A stretch of 64,000 nucleotides of DNA from Poriferisphaera corsica (lineage in GTDB: Bacteria; Planctomycetota; Phycisphaerae; Phycisphaerales; Phycisphaeraceae): assembly GCF_007747445.1 (NCBI RefSeq), contig NZ_CP036425.1, positions 372,001 to 436,000 of the forward strand, in the 5' to 3' direction. Each line of letters starts with the position of its first letter. Position 1 is the first letter of the stretch. Below the pieces are notes generated by a model. That model ran no database searches. It was not told where the DNA came from and saw only the letters and a list, made by a program, of their open reading frames with translations. The position numbers were made by a program, and so were the translations under genes. Positions 1 to 11,277 of this stretch are shown here, piece by piece.

Positions 1-699
1 CGTGACATGCAGAAGGTCGACCAGTTCGTCGTCTTCCAGTGCATCGGTCGTGAAGCAGGTTGGCTCCCAGCGGCATGCTCACTTGCAAAAGAATGTGATG
101 CAGACGCACCACACATCACACTCTTCCCCGAGCATGGTTTTGATAAAGCGAAATTCCTCGCCAAGGTTAAAGAAGTCTACGACAAATATGGTTTTGTATC
201 TGTCGTCTGCGGCGAAGGCATCACATACGAAGACGGAACACCTGTTTCAGCATCTGAAACACGCGATAAATTCAACAACGTTGAATTTGGCGCCATGGGT
301 GGCTCCGCTGTTGCAACCGTCCTTCACAAGATGATTGCGGACGAATTTGGATTCCGTGGCGAATTCCAAGTCACCGAATCACTCCCAATGTGTGCCGCTG
401 ACCGTGGCGTCCCGCAGGATTTCGAAGATGCATACCAGTGTGGCGTCAAAGCTGTTGAGCTCGCAGCCGCAGGTACCACCGGCGTCATGGTCTCCATGGT
501 CCGCGAAGAAGGTTCGGCTACCTCATCATTCGAAACAGCACCTCTTTGCGATGTTGCTGTTCGTGCGAAGCCAATGCCAAAGAACTTCTTTACTGAAGAC
601 GGCTTCGGCGTAACTGAAGAATACTTCAAGTACGTAAAACCACTCATCGGTGATCTGCCAAAATACACTAGGTTGGTTTACAAAACCGTTGAAATGTAA
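1..699 (+). CDS. 6-phosphofructokinase, C-terminal part (5' end outside window)
   Basis: Phosphorylates fructose 6-phosphate to fructose 1,6-bisphosphate in glycolysis, in the cytoplasm. The frame is open from base 1 (R-D before the first Met at base 7), so the N-terminal half with the nucleotide/PPi-binding glycines lies outside the window. What remains includes GREAGWLPAAC, a typical PFK substrate-binding segment, and a long C-terminal part like those of pyrophosphate-dependent enzymes. PPi rather than ATP use is likely but unproven, because the deciding residues are missing. It lies 89 bp upstream of a SIS-domain gene on the same strand, so the two may be co-transcribed in sugar-phosphate metabolism. 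Confidence 0.85.
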   Translation, partial: RDMQKVDQFVVFQCIGREAGWLPAACSLAKECDADAPHITLFPEHGFDKAKFLAKVKEVYDKYGFVSVVCGEGITYEDGTPVSASETRDKFNNVEFGAMGGSAVATVLHKMIADEFGFRGEFQVTESLPMCAADRGVPQDFEDAYQCGVKAVELAAAGTTGVMVSMVREEGSATSSFETAPLCDVAVRAKPMPKNFFTEDGFGVTEEYFKYVKPLIGDLPKYTRLVYKTVEM

Positions 700-788
700 T
701 TAACAAAAACAATCACGTTGGCTTGACCCTCGCGTCAGGCCAACGCTTTCCTAATTAATAAACATTAATTAAAAAACTGGATGTACCC

Positions 789-1808
789 ATGAAACTTTCA
801 GAAGAAAAATACGCAAAGTTCGCGCTCTGTAAAGAGATGCTCGAAACCGTTGAAGTCATCAAAAACTTCAAAGTAGATGGAATCGAAGAAGTTGTCGAGG
901 ATCTCAAGAAGACCGGCAAGCTCTTTCTCACCGGTGAAGGTTCATCACGTATCTTCCCAGCGAAGAACGCAATGACCAACGCTTTCCGTCACGGCCTCGA
1001 TCTCGACATCGCGACCGAAGGTGGCTGCCAAGCTTACGAATACGATCTCGCTAAAAAGACCGTTTTCGGTGCTTCAAACTCTGGTGCGACCAAAGAGCTC
1101 ATCGCTCTCTTTACCAAGCTCAAAGGCGAAGGCAAAGAGAACCTCTTCTCAATGACCGCAAACACCGACACAAAAGTCGAATCACTCTCCAAGAAGTGCT
1201 TCGTTCTTAACTGTGGTGGCGAAGATGCAGTCGCAGCAACTAAATCAGTTGCAGAACAGGCGCTCCTTTATCAGTCCATGCTCGTCAAGCTCGCAGGCGA
1301 AGAAACTCCTGCAGAAGCACTCGCAGAACTCGCAGCAAAGATCGAAACAGTCCTCACAATGGATATCGATCCAGAGATCACCAAGAAGATCGCTAACGCT
1401 GGCACAATCTACTTCGCAGGTCGCAACGACGGCGTTGCAGAAGAGCTCACACTCAAGACCAACGAAATTACGCGTAAGAAGTCTGACTACCTCGAAGGCA
1501 CATACGCTGTTCATGGTATCGAAGAAGTCATGAACGCTGATGACGTTGTCATCCTCGTCGATCCATTCGAAACTGAACTCGAAAAGATCAAGCAGACTCT
1601 CGCTGAAGGCGTTGGTCTCACCGTCGTCGCAATTTCTTCTAAGGAAACCATCTTCCCAACGATCACGATCCCAGAAGCAGGTTGCCTCTCAGGCTACGTA
1701 AACCTCGCAGCTGGTTGGAACATCCTCGTTGAAGTCGGCATCGCGCTCGGCATCGATCTCGACAAGCCAACACGTGCTCGTAAAGTTGGTAACGCTTTTG
1801 AAGGTTGA
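789..1808 (+). CDS. SIS-domain sugar-phosphate isomerase/deaminase-like protein
   Basis: 339 residues carrying two SIS (sugar isomerase) modules, as in the isomerase half of glucosamine-6-phosphate synthase and in AgaS/FrlB-type enzymes. GEGSSRIFPAKN (49-60) and SNSGATKEL (96-104) are the phosphosugar-binding loops of the first module; AGRNDGVAEELTLK lies in the second. There is no glutamine amidotransferase domain, so it is not a complete GlmS. The usual role of such stand-alone proteins is isomerisation or deglycation of an amino-sugar phosphate or fructosamine phosphate. The exact substrate cannot be read from the sequence. The upstream phosphofructokinase supports a role in sugar-phosphate catabolism. 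Confidence 0.8.
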   Translation: MKLSEEKYAKFALCKEMLETVEVIKNFKVDGIEEVVEDLKKTGKLFLTGEGSSRIFPAKNAMTNAFRHGLDLDIATEGGCQAYEYDLAKKTVFGASNSGATKELIALFTKLKGEGKENLFSMTANTDTKVESLSKKCFVLNCGGEDAVAATKSVAEQALLYQSMLVKLAGEETPAEALAELAAKIETVLTMDIDPEITKKIANAGTIYFAGRNDGVAEELTLKTNEITRKKSDYLEGTYAVHGIEEVMNADDVVILVDPFETELEKIKQTLAEGVGLTVVAISSKETIFPTITIPEAGCLSGYVNLAAGWNILVEVGIALGIDLDKPTRARKVGNAFEG

Positions 1809-1881
1809 TACTTAAAAAACCTCAAAGCTCCATTTATTGTTAATTCAAATTCACAATAGATGGCAAAACTAAAAAATAAAA

Positions 1882-1917
1882 AAGAAGGCCACTCGCAAGA
1901 GCAGCCTTCTTTTTTTT
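1882..1917. terminator. Bidirectional intrinsic terminator
   Basis: An 8-bp stem, AAGAAGGC (1882-1889) with GCCTTCTT (1904-1911), is followed by a run of T on the top strand and preceded by an A-rich run (1871-1881) that gives a U tract on the bottom strand. It sits between the convergent SIS gene and the discoidin-domain gene and can serve both. Confidence 0.85.
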
Positions 1918-1932
1918 ATAACTCATCATAAT

Positions 1933-4713
1933 TTACTTTGCTTCAAACACTCGCAATTCGACTAGGTGCATACTCGGATTCGAACTGTTATATAGCATCG
2001 TAATCTTCACATATCTTGCATCAATCGAATCAAACCTGTGCTCTCTCCCCCGCGGCGTTTCAATCTTCGTATTCTGACTCATATCCGCAATCACATTCCA
2101 TGTCTCACCATCAACCGAAACCTCAACCTGATATTGGTAGTATCGATTGCCGCCCCAGTATGGATACACATGCACGCGATCAATTGACTTTACTTCTTCA
2201 AGATCAATCTCTAGCCACTGCGGAGCAGGCGGCCCAACCCACCATGAACTCATCAAGCTGTGAGCATTGCCATCCACTGCTAACTGAGCCGGATGTGATC
2301 CTTCAATTCCAGAGATCTTTACTGGTTTGCCAACAGCAATCCCGACGATCTCCTTGCCATACAACTTGTTAAACGCAGCTTCGCGCCCTTCTGTATCCAA
2401 CCACGCAGGCGTCGTTACTTGCATTAGCTCGCCACCCTCTTTAACAAATTCTTCCGCCTTCTCACGATACGTTTGTTTATAAGCATCAATCGTTTCCTGG
2501 TAATTCAAAACAATCGACTTGTCCACATCCCACTTGAACACAACTTTCTTCACATCCGCTGGCAAAACAACTTTATCGACTAACATTCGAATAGGCGCAC
2601 AATCTGCGGTCACGCTCTTCAATTTCGCAGCAAACGGCACATGTATCACCACATTCCGCGGCTCAGTATGCCAATCACCATCAATCAAAACCTCAGCCCC
2701 ATCTTCCTTAAACGTGTACTCAAACGACACTGGCCCACATTCTGTTCCAGCATTTTTAAATACAAGTTTCTGCCCAGCCTTGATCCATTCCGGCGACAGC
2801 ACCGCACCAATATGAATCTCACGTTGCCCAAGCCCACCTTCGCCGCCACGTTCATGAATCAACATATTTCGCAGCATCAAATTAAACATCGCTGACCCCC
2901 AACCATGTGGTGGGTAATTCACAAATGCATCCCGGCTACTCCATGGCTCAACATTCCATTCGAACATTTCCCATGTCGAACCCATATGCGCCATGATCGC
3001 ATAAAAATGTTCAAGTGTTTCTAATTGCTCATCACGGAAAATATGACTCTGGGCTTCCTTCACTGTTAGATAATGGTGAATCGTACCCATGTACGTCATC
3101 ACACCTTCATCAAACTTCTCAGCATGCATCTTCGCAAGCGTCGCCCCCACATGCTTATCCCAAGGCTTCATCACCTCCGCAGGAAACACACCAATCAGGT
3201 TCCCCCAATCTTGTCCACCCTCAGCATCAAGCCCCGGCGTCAACGCACCATCAGAACCACTCTTCTTCTCAATCGCAATCATTAACGCGTCATACAAACG
3301 CTTGTATTCGGCCTCAAAAACTTTCGCATCTTCATCTTCCCTCAACCAGTTCGCAATACGCCATGCACTACGAATTCCAAGTAACGCCCAGAAGTTATGT
3401 CCTGTAAAGTGACCGCGAATCGCCTCATTATCCCCCACATCCGTAAACGGCATTAGTCCAAAATCATCCTCCGCACTTACCTTCTTTAACCAATCTAACG
3501 CAGGTATGAACATCGGGTAAATCTTTTCAGCATATTCCTTGTCCCCTGTGACTATTGCATGATTAGCCAGTACATATAAAGCTTGGCCAAAACCGTCTAG
3601 CTGGTTCGCATATGTGTAAAATAGCCCATTTACCCCTTGGTACTCAGGCATCACATCGAGCAACTTGCGTGCAATCTCATGATATCCCCATACATCATCG
3701 CTATGAATAATATAAGCCGCATCACGCAACCAGAATCCCTTGTACTGGAACTTGTTTACACCTTGCAACCACTTCCCATTATCCTTCGGATACACTGCTT
3801 GCCACGTATACATCAAATTCGTCATTCGGGCGTCGTTCACCGCCTCTTCAGGGATAAAAACCTGTGCTCCTTGGTTTTTTAATCCATTCCAATATCTAAT
3901 AGTTTGCTCTTTGTACTCATCATAATTAGCACTTTTAATTGCGCTAATAAATCCAATATCCTCTATTCCAATCGGCTCAAGCGGCATCTTAAATGTTGTA
4001 CTTATCTCTTCTCCAACTTCTAATGTTCCTTCGTGTTTTTTTACCCCAACCGGCGTGTCTTCTAATATATGCTTAGCCTTTCCGCTGAACATATCATGGT
4101 ATTTATCCCCTAATACAGCTTCTTTCTTTCCATTACTATCAAAAAAATAGACCACCTTATCACCGCGAATAAGATAATCATTGGCCATCTCATATGACCA
4201 ATTCACATCAAACCAACCTTGGTTCATTTCAACAATCCGGTGATCACCTGTATTAAAACGAAGTCCTGCAGCAAACCCAAATGGCTTCACCTCTGTCGAA
4301 ACGTTCTTCGCAGTTATTTTTGCAAACACAACTGCCCTCGACTCAGGCTTTCCGTCCAGCGTCATATAAAACGCTTCCACCTCATACGCTATCCCATCTT
4401 TCACCTGCACCATACTGACAATCGGCATCCATCCATCAAATAATCGCTTAGATCGATTCATCACCGCCTTATAATCCAGTCCATACGCAAAACACAGCTC
4501 CGCCCATCCCGTATATAGCGACCCATCAAACGTCACTTGGCACGCACGTTCCGATCCCATCATTGATAAACTTGTCGAACTTTTTGCGAGATAACTGAAT
4601 CTCCCAGAATCATCGATTGCCGGGTCTACCATCACTGGTGTTGAATCAGCTTTAACCATGCCACCAACCAGCAGATACAACAGGCTGCACACCATCAAGA
4701 TACAACGACGCAT
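1933..4713 (-). CDS. Secreted six-hairpin glycosidase-like protein with C-terminal F5/8 type C (discoidin) domain
   Basis: 926 residues. An N-terminal signal peptide (basic start, hydrophobic core, probable cut after VKA near residue 22) indicates export. The first ~250 residues look like a beta-sandwich. Residues ~300-640 are rich in W, Y and helical repeats (KGFWLRDAAYI, LDGFGQALYVLANH, GHFTGHNFWALLGI), like an (alpha/alpha)6 six-hairpin glycosidase. The last ~135 residues (HPAQLAVDGN, WLEIDLEEVKSIDRVHVYPY, ARYVKITM, LVELRVFE) are a clear F5/8 type C carbohydrate-binding domain. Probably degrades a sugar polymer outside the cytoplasm; family and substrate are not determined. A GH1 beta-glucosidase is transcribed divergently next to it. 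Confidence 0.75.
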   Translation of the reverse strand: MRRCILMVCSLLYLLVGGMVKADSTPVMVDPAIDDSGRFSYLAKSSTSLSMMGSERACQVTFDGSLYTGWAELCFAYGLDYKAVMNRSKRLFDGWMPIVSMVQVKDGIAYEVEAFYMTLDGKPESRAVVFAKITAKNVSTEVKPFGFAAGLRFNTGDHRIVEMNQGWFDVNWSYEMANDYLIRGDKVVYFFDSNGKKEAVLGDKYHDMFSGKAKHILEDTPVGVKKHEGTLEVGEEISTTFKMPLEPIGIEDIGFISAIKSANYDEYKEQTIRYWNGLKNQGAQVFIPEEAVNDARMTNLMYTWQAVYPKDNGKWLQGVNKFQYKGFWLRDAAYIIHSDDVWGYHEIARKLLDVMPEYQGVNGLFYTYANQLDGFGQALYVLANHAIVTGDKEYAEKIYPMFIPALDWLKKVSAEDDFGLMPFTDVGDNEAIRGHFTGHNFWALLGIRSAWRIANWLREDEDAKVFEAEYKRLYDALMIAIEKKSGSDGALTPGLDAEGGQDWGNLIGVFPAEVMKPWDKHVGATLAKMHAEKFDEGVMTYMGTIHHYLTVKEAQSHIFRDEQLETLEHFYAIMAHMGSTWEMFEWNVEPWSSRDAFVNYPPHGWGSAMFNLMLRNMLIHERGGEGGLGQREIHIGAVLSPEWIKAGQKLVFKNAGTECGPVSFEYTFKEDGAEVLIDGDWHTEPRNVVIHVPFAAKLKSVTADCAPIRMLVDKVVLPADVKKVVFKWDVDKSIVLNYQETIDAYKQTYREKAEEFVKEGGELMQVTTPAWLDTEGREAAFNKLYGKEIVGIAVGKPVKISGIEGSHPAQLAVDGNAHSLMSSWWVGPPAPQWLEIDLEEVKSIDRVHVYPYWGGNRYYQYQVEVSVDGETWNVIADMSQNTKIETPRGREHRFDSIDARYVKITMLYNSSNPSMHLVELRVFEAK

Positions 4714-6428
<1,715 letters not shown>

Positions 6429-6990
6429 ATGACTTGCGTCGATAATCAGTACCGTGTGTCAAAGAAAGCATTGAAGTCCCTCGCTCGCCTTGGTCGCTGC
6501 TCAATCGGCTTTAAAGTAGTCTTCAGAAGTCTGGAAGACTTGGTTTTGGGCACTAGTTTCTCGAAATCTGCCTTGTTGCGACAATGAATATTAAATGATT
6601 TTTGGATTGCAAGTATTTGCAAAAAAACAACTTACATATTCAGAGGTGGATATACTTTCATTTATGCAATTGACAATGAGGCAATCTACCTTAAATTGAA
6701 AGCAATAGTTGCTCTCTCGCTTTCGGAATTATCTGAACTGGTCTCATTGGCAATTTGCCTTATTGCTCGTGTTGTAAAAATGAAAACAAAATCAATTTGC
6801 TTCGGAATTGCCATCAAATCAAAACTCGCTCAGTAGTTTCTCATGTAGTCATGATTATTCGCCTAGCCTCATCTCTCTCTCGTCGGATTGATCATTTGTT
6901 CAGATCATTCATCGTATTACGGCGTGATAGACTCGATGTGTCTCATTGACAATTTTTCGAACACAAGGACGTACATCGGTAGCTAAAAAA
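6429..6990. other. Non-coding stretch with weak hairpin
   Basis: About 560 bp between the GH1 gene and a pseudopilin gene. AGTCTTC (6518-6524) and GAAGACT (6534-6540) form a 7-bp stem followed by TGGTTTT, a possible weak terminator for the GH1 gene. A 64-codon open frame at 6755-6949 has no recognisable features. The rest must hold the pseudopilin promoter. Confidence 0.4.
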
Positions 6991-7821
6991 ATGTTCAGCA
7001 ATCTATACCCAAGACAACCATTCGATCGGGCCTTTACATTGATAGAATTGCTTGTAGTCATCTCAATCATAGCGTTACTTATTGGAATACTTCTTCCCGC
7101 ATTAAGCGCAGCTCGCCGAACCGCTCGCATGGTGACTTGTAATACGAATCTCAGACAAATCTCGCTGGGCTATGTCATGTACGCAAATGACAACAAAACC
7201 TTTTATCCCGCAAGCACAGAGAACCTTACTTCATACACAAAAGATTTTGCAAACTTTCCTCTCGAAAGATATCTAAAAGGCTACATCATGAATGCTCAAG
7301 GTTCAGGCTGGAGTTCATCAACCGATTTCGCTGGCGGAGTTTTTCTTTGCCCCTCGTCAGGCATGTATCTCGAAACTGGCGCCTCTCAACCCGGCTATCG
7401 CCTCGAATCAGGTGAGCATCCCGCAGAGGGTCGCATACATAACGCGTACTACGGCCTCTTCCATCATTGGGTTCGCACACGTACCTCAGGCCCCGCCGGT
7501 CGTTACAAACCTAATGTCTGGCGTGAACCATATTTCTCGAAACCACACGGCGTACCCATCCAATACTGTTCCACTGCAAACGCTCAACGACCCAATTCTA
7601 TCTCCAGTACCTCATGGCATGGACCTGACGGGAAATACGGCAGACCAACAGCTTTTATCGACGGTCATACCGCCACACTCACACAAACAAAATACACCGA
7701 ATATTCTCAAACCATCATGAACGCAAATGCGATGTATCAAGGAGAATCCGCTCACGCATGGGTCGGCAAAGATGATGGCACGCTTCAACATGCCCGTGAC
7801 TACGAACTCGACGAATTTTAA
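6991..7821 (+). CDS. Type II secretion-like pseudopilin (prepilin N-methylation motif, DGH C-terminal motif)
   Basis: Planctomycete-style pseudopilin of about 276 residues. Near the N-terminus [19 protein letters not shown] is a class III prepilin signal with the invariant Glu five residues after the cut, followed by one hydrophobic helix. The residue before the cleavage site is Ala rather than the usual Gly. The C-terminal region carries [19 protein letters not shown], the H-X9-DG-like signature of this large family. The frame opens earlier with TTG at 6946, but ATG 6991 puts the signal at the normal distance. Presumed membrane-anchored; the function of these paralogues is unknown. A PEP-CTERM gene follows after 60 bp. 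Confidence 0.85.
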   Translation: MFSNLYPRQPFDRAFTLIELLVVISIIALLIGILLPALSAARRTARMVTCNTNLRQISLGYVMYANDNKTFYPASTENLTSYTKDFANFPLERYLKGYIMNAQGSGWSSSTDFAGGVFLCPSSGMYLETGASQPGYRLESGEHPAEGRIHNAYYGLFHHWVRTRTSGPAGRYKPNVWREPYFSKPHGVPIQYCSTANAQRPNSISSTSWHGPDGKYGRPTAFIDGHTATLTQTKYTEYSQTIMNANAMYQGESAHAWVGKDDGTLQHARDYELDEF

Positions 7822-7881
7822 TAGCTATTACATCTAACGAATCATGTTATCTCGCAGCACAAATCATATGGAGGATGAAAT

Positions 7882-8556
7882 ATGAACAACAGTACACTGC
7901 GATTCGCCTTAGCAATCTATCTCTTGGCGTTCGCCACCGCTTATTCCACAAACGCCGCGATGCTCGAATTGATCCGCCCAGTTGCCTTGGGTACACACGG
8001 CTTCGTCCGAACATCGAACATGTTCGACATTGATGGCCTCGCCTACACCCCCGGTGTAGCTGGCAACCTTAACGATCCTTTTAATGTCGTCGATCCCGCA
8101 GCCCACCAAGGTTGGGGTTTTTCGGAAGACAACACACGTTTTTCATGGCTTGATTTCGGCGAAGATTGGGCCTCAATCAAAATCGCGCAAGTCTGGTCTT
8201 TATACCGACCCTTCTCTGCAACACAAGCGAACGGCATTGGCCTCTCATCTATGTGGTGGGACGATGATAACGACTCGACCAAAGATCCAACCGACGCTGA
8301 TGTAACTGAATTCGTATTTGGTAGCGCCGATCTAACTTCGAACGTGAATTCTCAAACCTGGCTGGCTGACATGACGACAACCGCAGGCAACGAAATATCG
8401 CTCGGGGGTAGATATCTGCTTATTCAAGGGCAACCCGGATTTCACGGACGTATTAATGAGATCGCTTTCGTTGGCTACGCCGATATCCCCGAGCCCGCTT
8501 CACTCTCATTGCTTCTAATTGGACTCACGTTACTTGCGCACAAACGAAAGCAATAG
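7882..8556 (+). CDS. PEP-CTERM sorting domain protein, unknown function
   Basis: 224 residues: signal peptide (cut near STNA-AML, residue ~25), an extracellular body without a recognised family but with acidic DDDNDSTKD, and a C-terminal sorting tail IPEPASLSLLLIGL followed by AHKRKQ. The tail is presumed to be processed by an exosortase so that the protein is retained at the surface. A good ribosome-binding site (GGAGG, 7871-7875) precedes the ATG. It forms a pair with the pseudopilin just upstream, an association that recurs in this window. Confidence 0.85.
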   Translation: MNNSTLRFALAIYLLAFATAYSTNAAMLELIRPVALGTHGFVRTSNMFDIDGLAYTPGVAGNLNDPFNVVDPAAHQGWGFSEDNTRFSWLDFGEDWASIKIAQVWSLYRPFSATQANGIGLSSMWWDDDNDSTKDPTDADVTEFVFGSADLTSNVNSQTWLADMTTTAGNEISLGGRYLLIQGQPGFHGRINEIAFVGYADIPEPASLSLLLIGLTLLAHKRKQ

Positions 8557-8601
8557 ACCTTCATCATAACTTTTGCCTCATTAACATGATGTAAAAGTTT
8601 T

Positions 8602-8620
8602 ATCTATCGCAAAGATAGAT
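8602..8620. other. Small hairpin between genes
   Basis: ATCTATC (602-608 of this kilobase) and GATAGAT (614-620) form a 7-bp stem with a GCAAA loop, about 45 bp after the PEP-CTERM stop. It lacks a T tract, so a terminator is not assured; it may be an mRNA 3' structure. Confidence 0.3.
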
Positions 8621-8710
8621 TGTCGTGATTCAATCTCCCACCTTCGCATCTTCAGCATGCATTGATTGAATCCTAACTATATGGTTGATACTTGTTACTA
8701 GAGATTGGTT

Positions 8711-10957
8711 ATGTTGAAAAAACTAACAACAGCCGCACTGACCTGTCTGCTTCTCGCAGGCTTTTCCCATGCCCAGGATCGACCCCTTGTCGATGCCGGC
8801 GAACCCTTCGGTAAGCTACCGTTAATCGATGAAATCGATTGCGCCACCGACACCGAACACGAGTTTTTCGAGTCCAAGTCCGGTGACTCGCAAGTCGTCG
8901 ATATTCTCGGCAAAAAAGCTCGCGTTCTCCCTCCTGAAGGTGATGCAAAGTTCTTCGCCTACCGTATCGGTGAAGAGATGGGCCTGCAAGCTCATAAATC
9001 ATATCTCATCACGGTCGAGTACCCAGATAACGCGCCTCGTACCACTTTCGTTCAAATCCGTGGCTGTGAAACGACACGCGGTTTCACAACCGGCTCCGCT
9101 CTCAGCGACACACTTTATAACTACACCGTTAACCACTGCGAATCCATCAACTTCCCAGTGACAAACAAATGGCATCAGTGGCGCATGCTCTTCAATCTTC
9201 ATGAAAAATACGCCGGTCTCGAACAGCCACGCGGCAATGCAAAGCCAAGACTCGAATCTCCCGAAGAAGGTTTTCTCGTCGTGATCACTCAAAGCGATCA
9301 TAAAAATGTTGCGCTTAGCGAAGGCGCAGCGGTTGCAAAGATTCGTCTATTCGAAGTCCCCGATCAATCACAATACTTCCTTAAACTAAACGCACCCCCA
9401 GAAGAGCTCCCACAACGTCACGTCTTTTACCGCGAAGAAATGGGTGACGGCCCCGTCAACTCTAAAGATCCAAATACCCGCGGTGTCAAAGACATCGGTA
9501 AGTACTATGAACACAAAGTCTGGATGAACAAATTCCTCGGCATCAACACATTTACTCGAGACCTCCTCGAATTTGGACACAACCAAGGCTTCGATCCCGC
9601 AAACTATGGTGGATACAACTGGTACATCACCGGCAATAAATCCGGATGGGCCAGCATCACCAAAATGCTTAAAAAGTACGATCAGTACATCCTCCCATAC
9701 TACGAGTACGCAGGCTCGACCGGTAGTCAGGGCATCGGTAAAAAGAAGTTTGCCAAACCCATCAACGGTGCCGAAAACTACACACGCATCGCATGGTCGG
9801 AAAAAATGAACGCTGATGTCACGCTCGATGCGACTTTCGAAGATGCCAAGAAACTTCTCGATTGCACCATCTCCGATTTTAATTCACAAGATCTCAAATT
9901 CATCGGCGCATGGTTCCGCCAGCGTCCTTCACACATGCCCGTCAGTTTCTCAAAAGATGCACTCAAAGAATTCGCCGCTGATACCAATCAGGAACGTAAA
10001 GTTCGTCTTTCAACGCTCGGCAACAGTGAAGACATGATGGATCAATACATCAAATGGTGGTTCGCTGAACGTAAAGAATTCCTCACCGGCCTCCGTGATC
10101 ATCTTCGCGGTAAAGGTGTCGATAATGCCTTCGTCATGCTCACCGCCGACGCTTCCGAACCCGGTCGCGCTATCCCCGGCACAGGCAAGAAAATGTTTGC
10201 AGAAGACCTCAGCGCATGGAAACAAGTTCTGCAAACCGGCGATCACCACAAGTGGACCAAAGTCCTTGGTATTCAAGACACCATCGACAAAGATTTGCAC
10301 GCCAAAGCACTCGTCCGTTGGCGTTCTGATGACTCCACCTCCATGTGGGGACACTCCGATCCTCCTCCAGACCCCGCCAATTTCAAAGACGAAGAAGGCG
10401 TTATGTTCACCATGTCATTCAAGCAATACTACACAGTCGCCTCGCCCAAACCGTTCGATATCTTCCGCAACAAGTCTGGTGTAGCCGCTGTTCGTCACAA
10501 CCCACTCAACGAAACCACCCAAAATAAAGCACTCGGCTACTTTAGCGCCGACGTCGAACGCCACGGCCCATACTCATTCATGCCCGAAGTATTAGCACTT
10601 GCAAATGGCGACCCACGCTATCTCGGTACTATGGCCGCCTCTATATATAACCGCGGTTTCCCCGTCTATGCACGCAACTTCCACGCCAACTTCCTTGCTT
10701 TGCCCGCTGTCCCCAGCGAAGTCATATCAGCTGCATCCAACGCGGATGTCATCGTCCGTGAATACAAGACCGAGAAACATGGCACGTGGTACGCCGTCAT
10801 CAATACCGGCCTCACAGACGCTAATGAAGTCACCGTCACATTCCCTGCCTCCGGCTCCACAACCTACGCCGCCACCGGCGAAGCTGCTCAAACCGCAAAC
10901 AACGCCATCACCCTCAACCTCTATCCATTCCAGGTACTCAGCTTTCATGTGAAATAG
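8711..10957 (+). CDS. Large secreted protein, possible glycoside hydrolase, family not recognised
   Basis: 748 residues from ATG 8711 (a TTG two codons earlier is possible). Signal peptide MLKKLTTAALTCLLLAGFSHAQ-DRP. Residues ~20-230 look like a beta-rich N-terminal domain. Residues ~250-600 are rich in Trp/Tyr and alternating motifs (NYGGYNWYITGN, YILPYYEYAG, LKFIGAWFRQR, NAFVMLTADASEPG) consistent with a TIM barrel acting on carbohydrate. The last ~90 residues (GTWYAVINTGLTDANEVTV) resemble the small beta-domain that ends many glycosidases. I do not recognise a family and cannot name catalytic residues. The gene ends in a strong terminator and precedes gmd. Role inferred from architecture only. 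Confidence 0.6.
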   Translation: MLKKLTTAALTCLLLAGFSHAQDRPLVDAGEPFGKLPLIDEIDCATDTEHEFFESKSGDSQVVDILGKKARVLPPEGDAKFFAYRIGEEMGLQAHKSYLITVEYPDNAPRTTFVQIRGCETTRGFTTGSALSDTLYNYTVNHCESINFPVTNKWHQWRMLFNLHEKYAGLEQPRGNAKPRLESPEEGFLVVITQSDHKNVALSEGAAVAKIRLFEVPDQSQYFLKLNAPPEELPQRHVFYREEMGDGPVNSKDPNTRGVKDIGKYYEHKVWMNKFLGINTFTRDLLEFGHNQGFDPANYGGYNWYITGNKSGWASITKMLKKYDQYILPYYEYAGSTGSQGIGKKKFAKPINGAENYTRIAWSEKMNADVTLDATFEDAKKLLDCTISDFNSQDLKFIGAWFRQRPSHMPVSFSKDALKEFAADTNQERKVRLSTLGNSEDMMDQYIKWWFAERKEFLTGLRDHLRGKGVDNAFVMLTADASEPGRAIPGTGKKMFAEDLSAWKQVLQTGDHHKWTKVLGIQDTIDKDLHAKALVRWRSDDSTSMWGHSDPPPDPANFKDEEGVMFTMSFKQYYTVASPKPFDIFRNKSGVAAVRHNPLNETTQNKALGYFSADVERHGPYSFMPEVLALANGDPRYLGTMAASIYNRGFPVYARNFHANFLALPAVPSEVISAASNADVIVREYKTEKHGTWYAVINTGLTDANEVTVTFPASGSTTYAATGEAAQTANNAITLNLYPFQVLSFHVK

Positions 10958-10986
10958 CATCGCCCCAATCCAGACATAACCTCCTC

Positions 10987-11016
10987 AGCAGCGGGCCACC
11001 ATACCCGCTGCTTTTC
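10987..11016 (+). terminator. Intrinsic terminator after the secreted protein gene
   Basis: AGCAGCGGG (10987-10995) pairs with CCCGCTGCT (11004-11012) in a perfect 9-bp stem with an 8-nt loop, followed by TTT. Confidence 0.85.
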
Positions 11017-11277
11017 ATTCCCATTCACTCAACATCTTTTCCCCATAAAGACTTCCACATCCCGCTTGATCTCGCCACACTTCGCAACTCCCCACCCCCC
11101 CTTCACTTACAAACCATACGACCCCACCTCCGATCCTCTCTATCATCCATCATCCGCACCATATCACTCAACTCTAACACTTTCCCTGCCGATAAGTTAA
11201 GCTAAAATAGGCAATCTATTAGTACGACCGTACTTAAAAAAATAGCGTCCATTCACGCTCGTTAGAGGAGAACAGCC
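11017..11277. other. gmd upstream region with palindrome
   Basis: Pyrimidine-rich non-coding stretch. AGTACG (11221-11226) and CGTACT (11229-11234) form an inverted repeat with a 2-bp spacer, about 45 bp before the gmd start, a plausible operator or promoter-overlapping site. GAGGAG at 11265-11270 is the gmd ribosome-binding site. Confidence 0.4.

Noticed and set aside
6755-6949. 64-codon open frame before the pseudopilin gene
   Set aside because: No family and no ribosome-binding site; likely chance in a promoter region.
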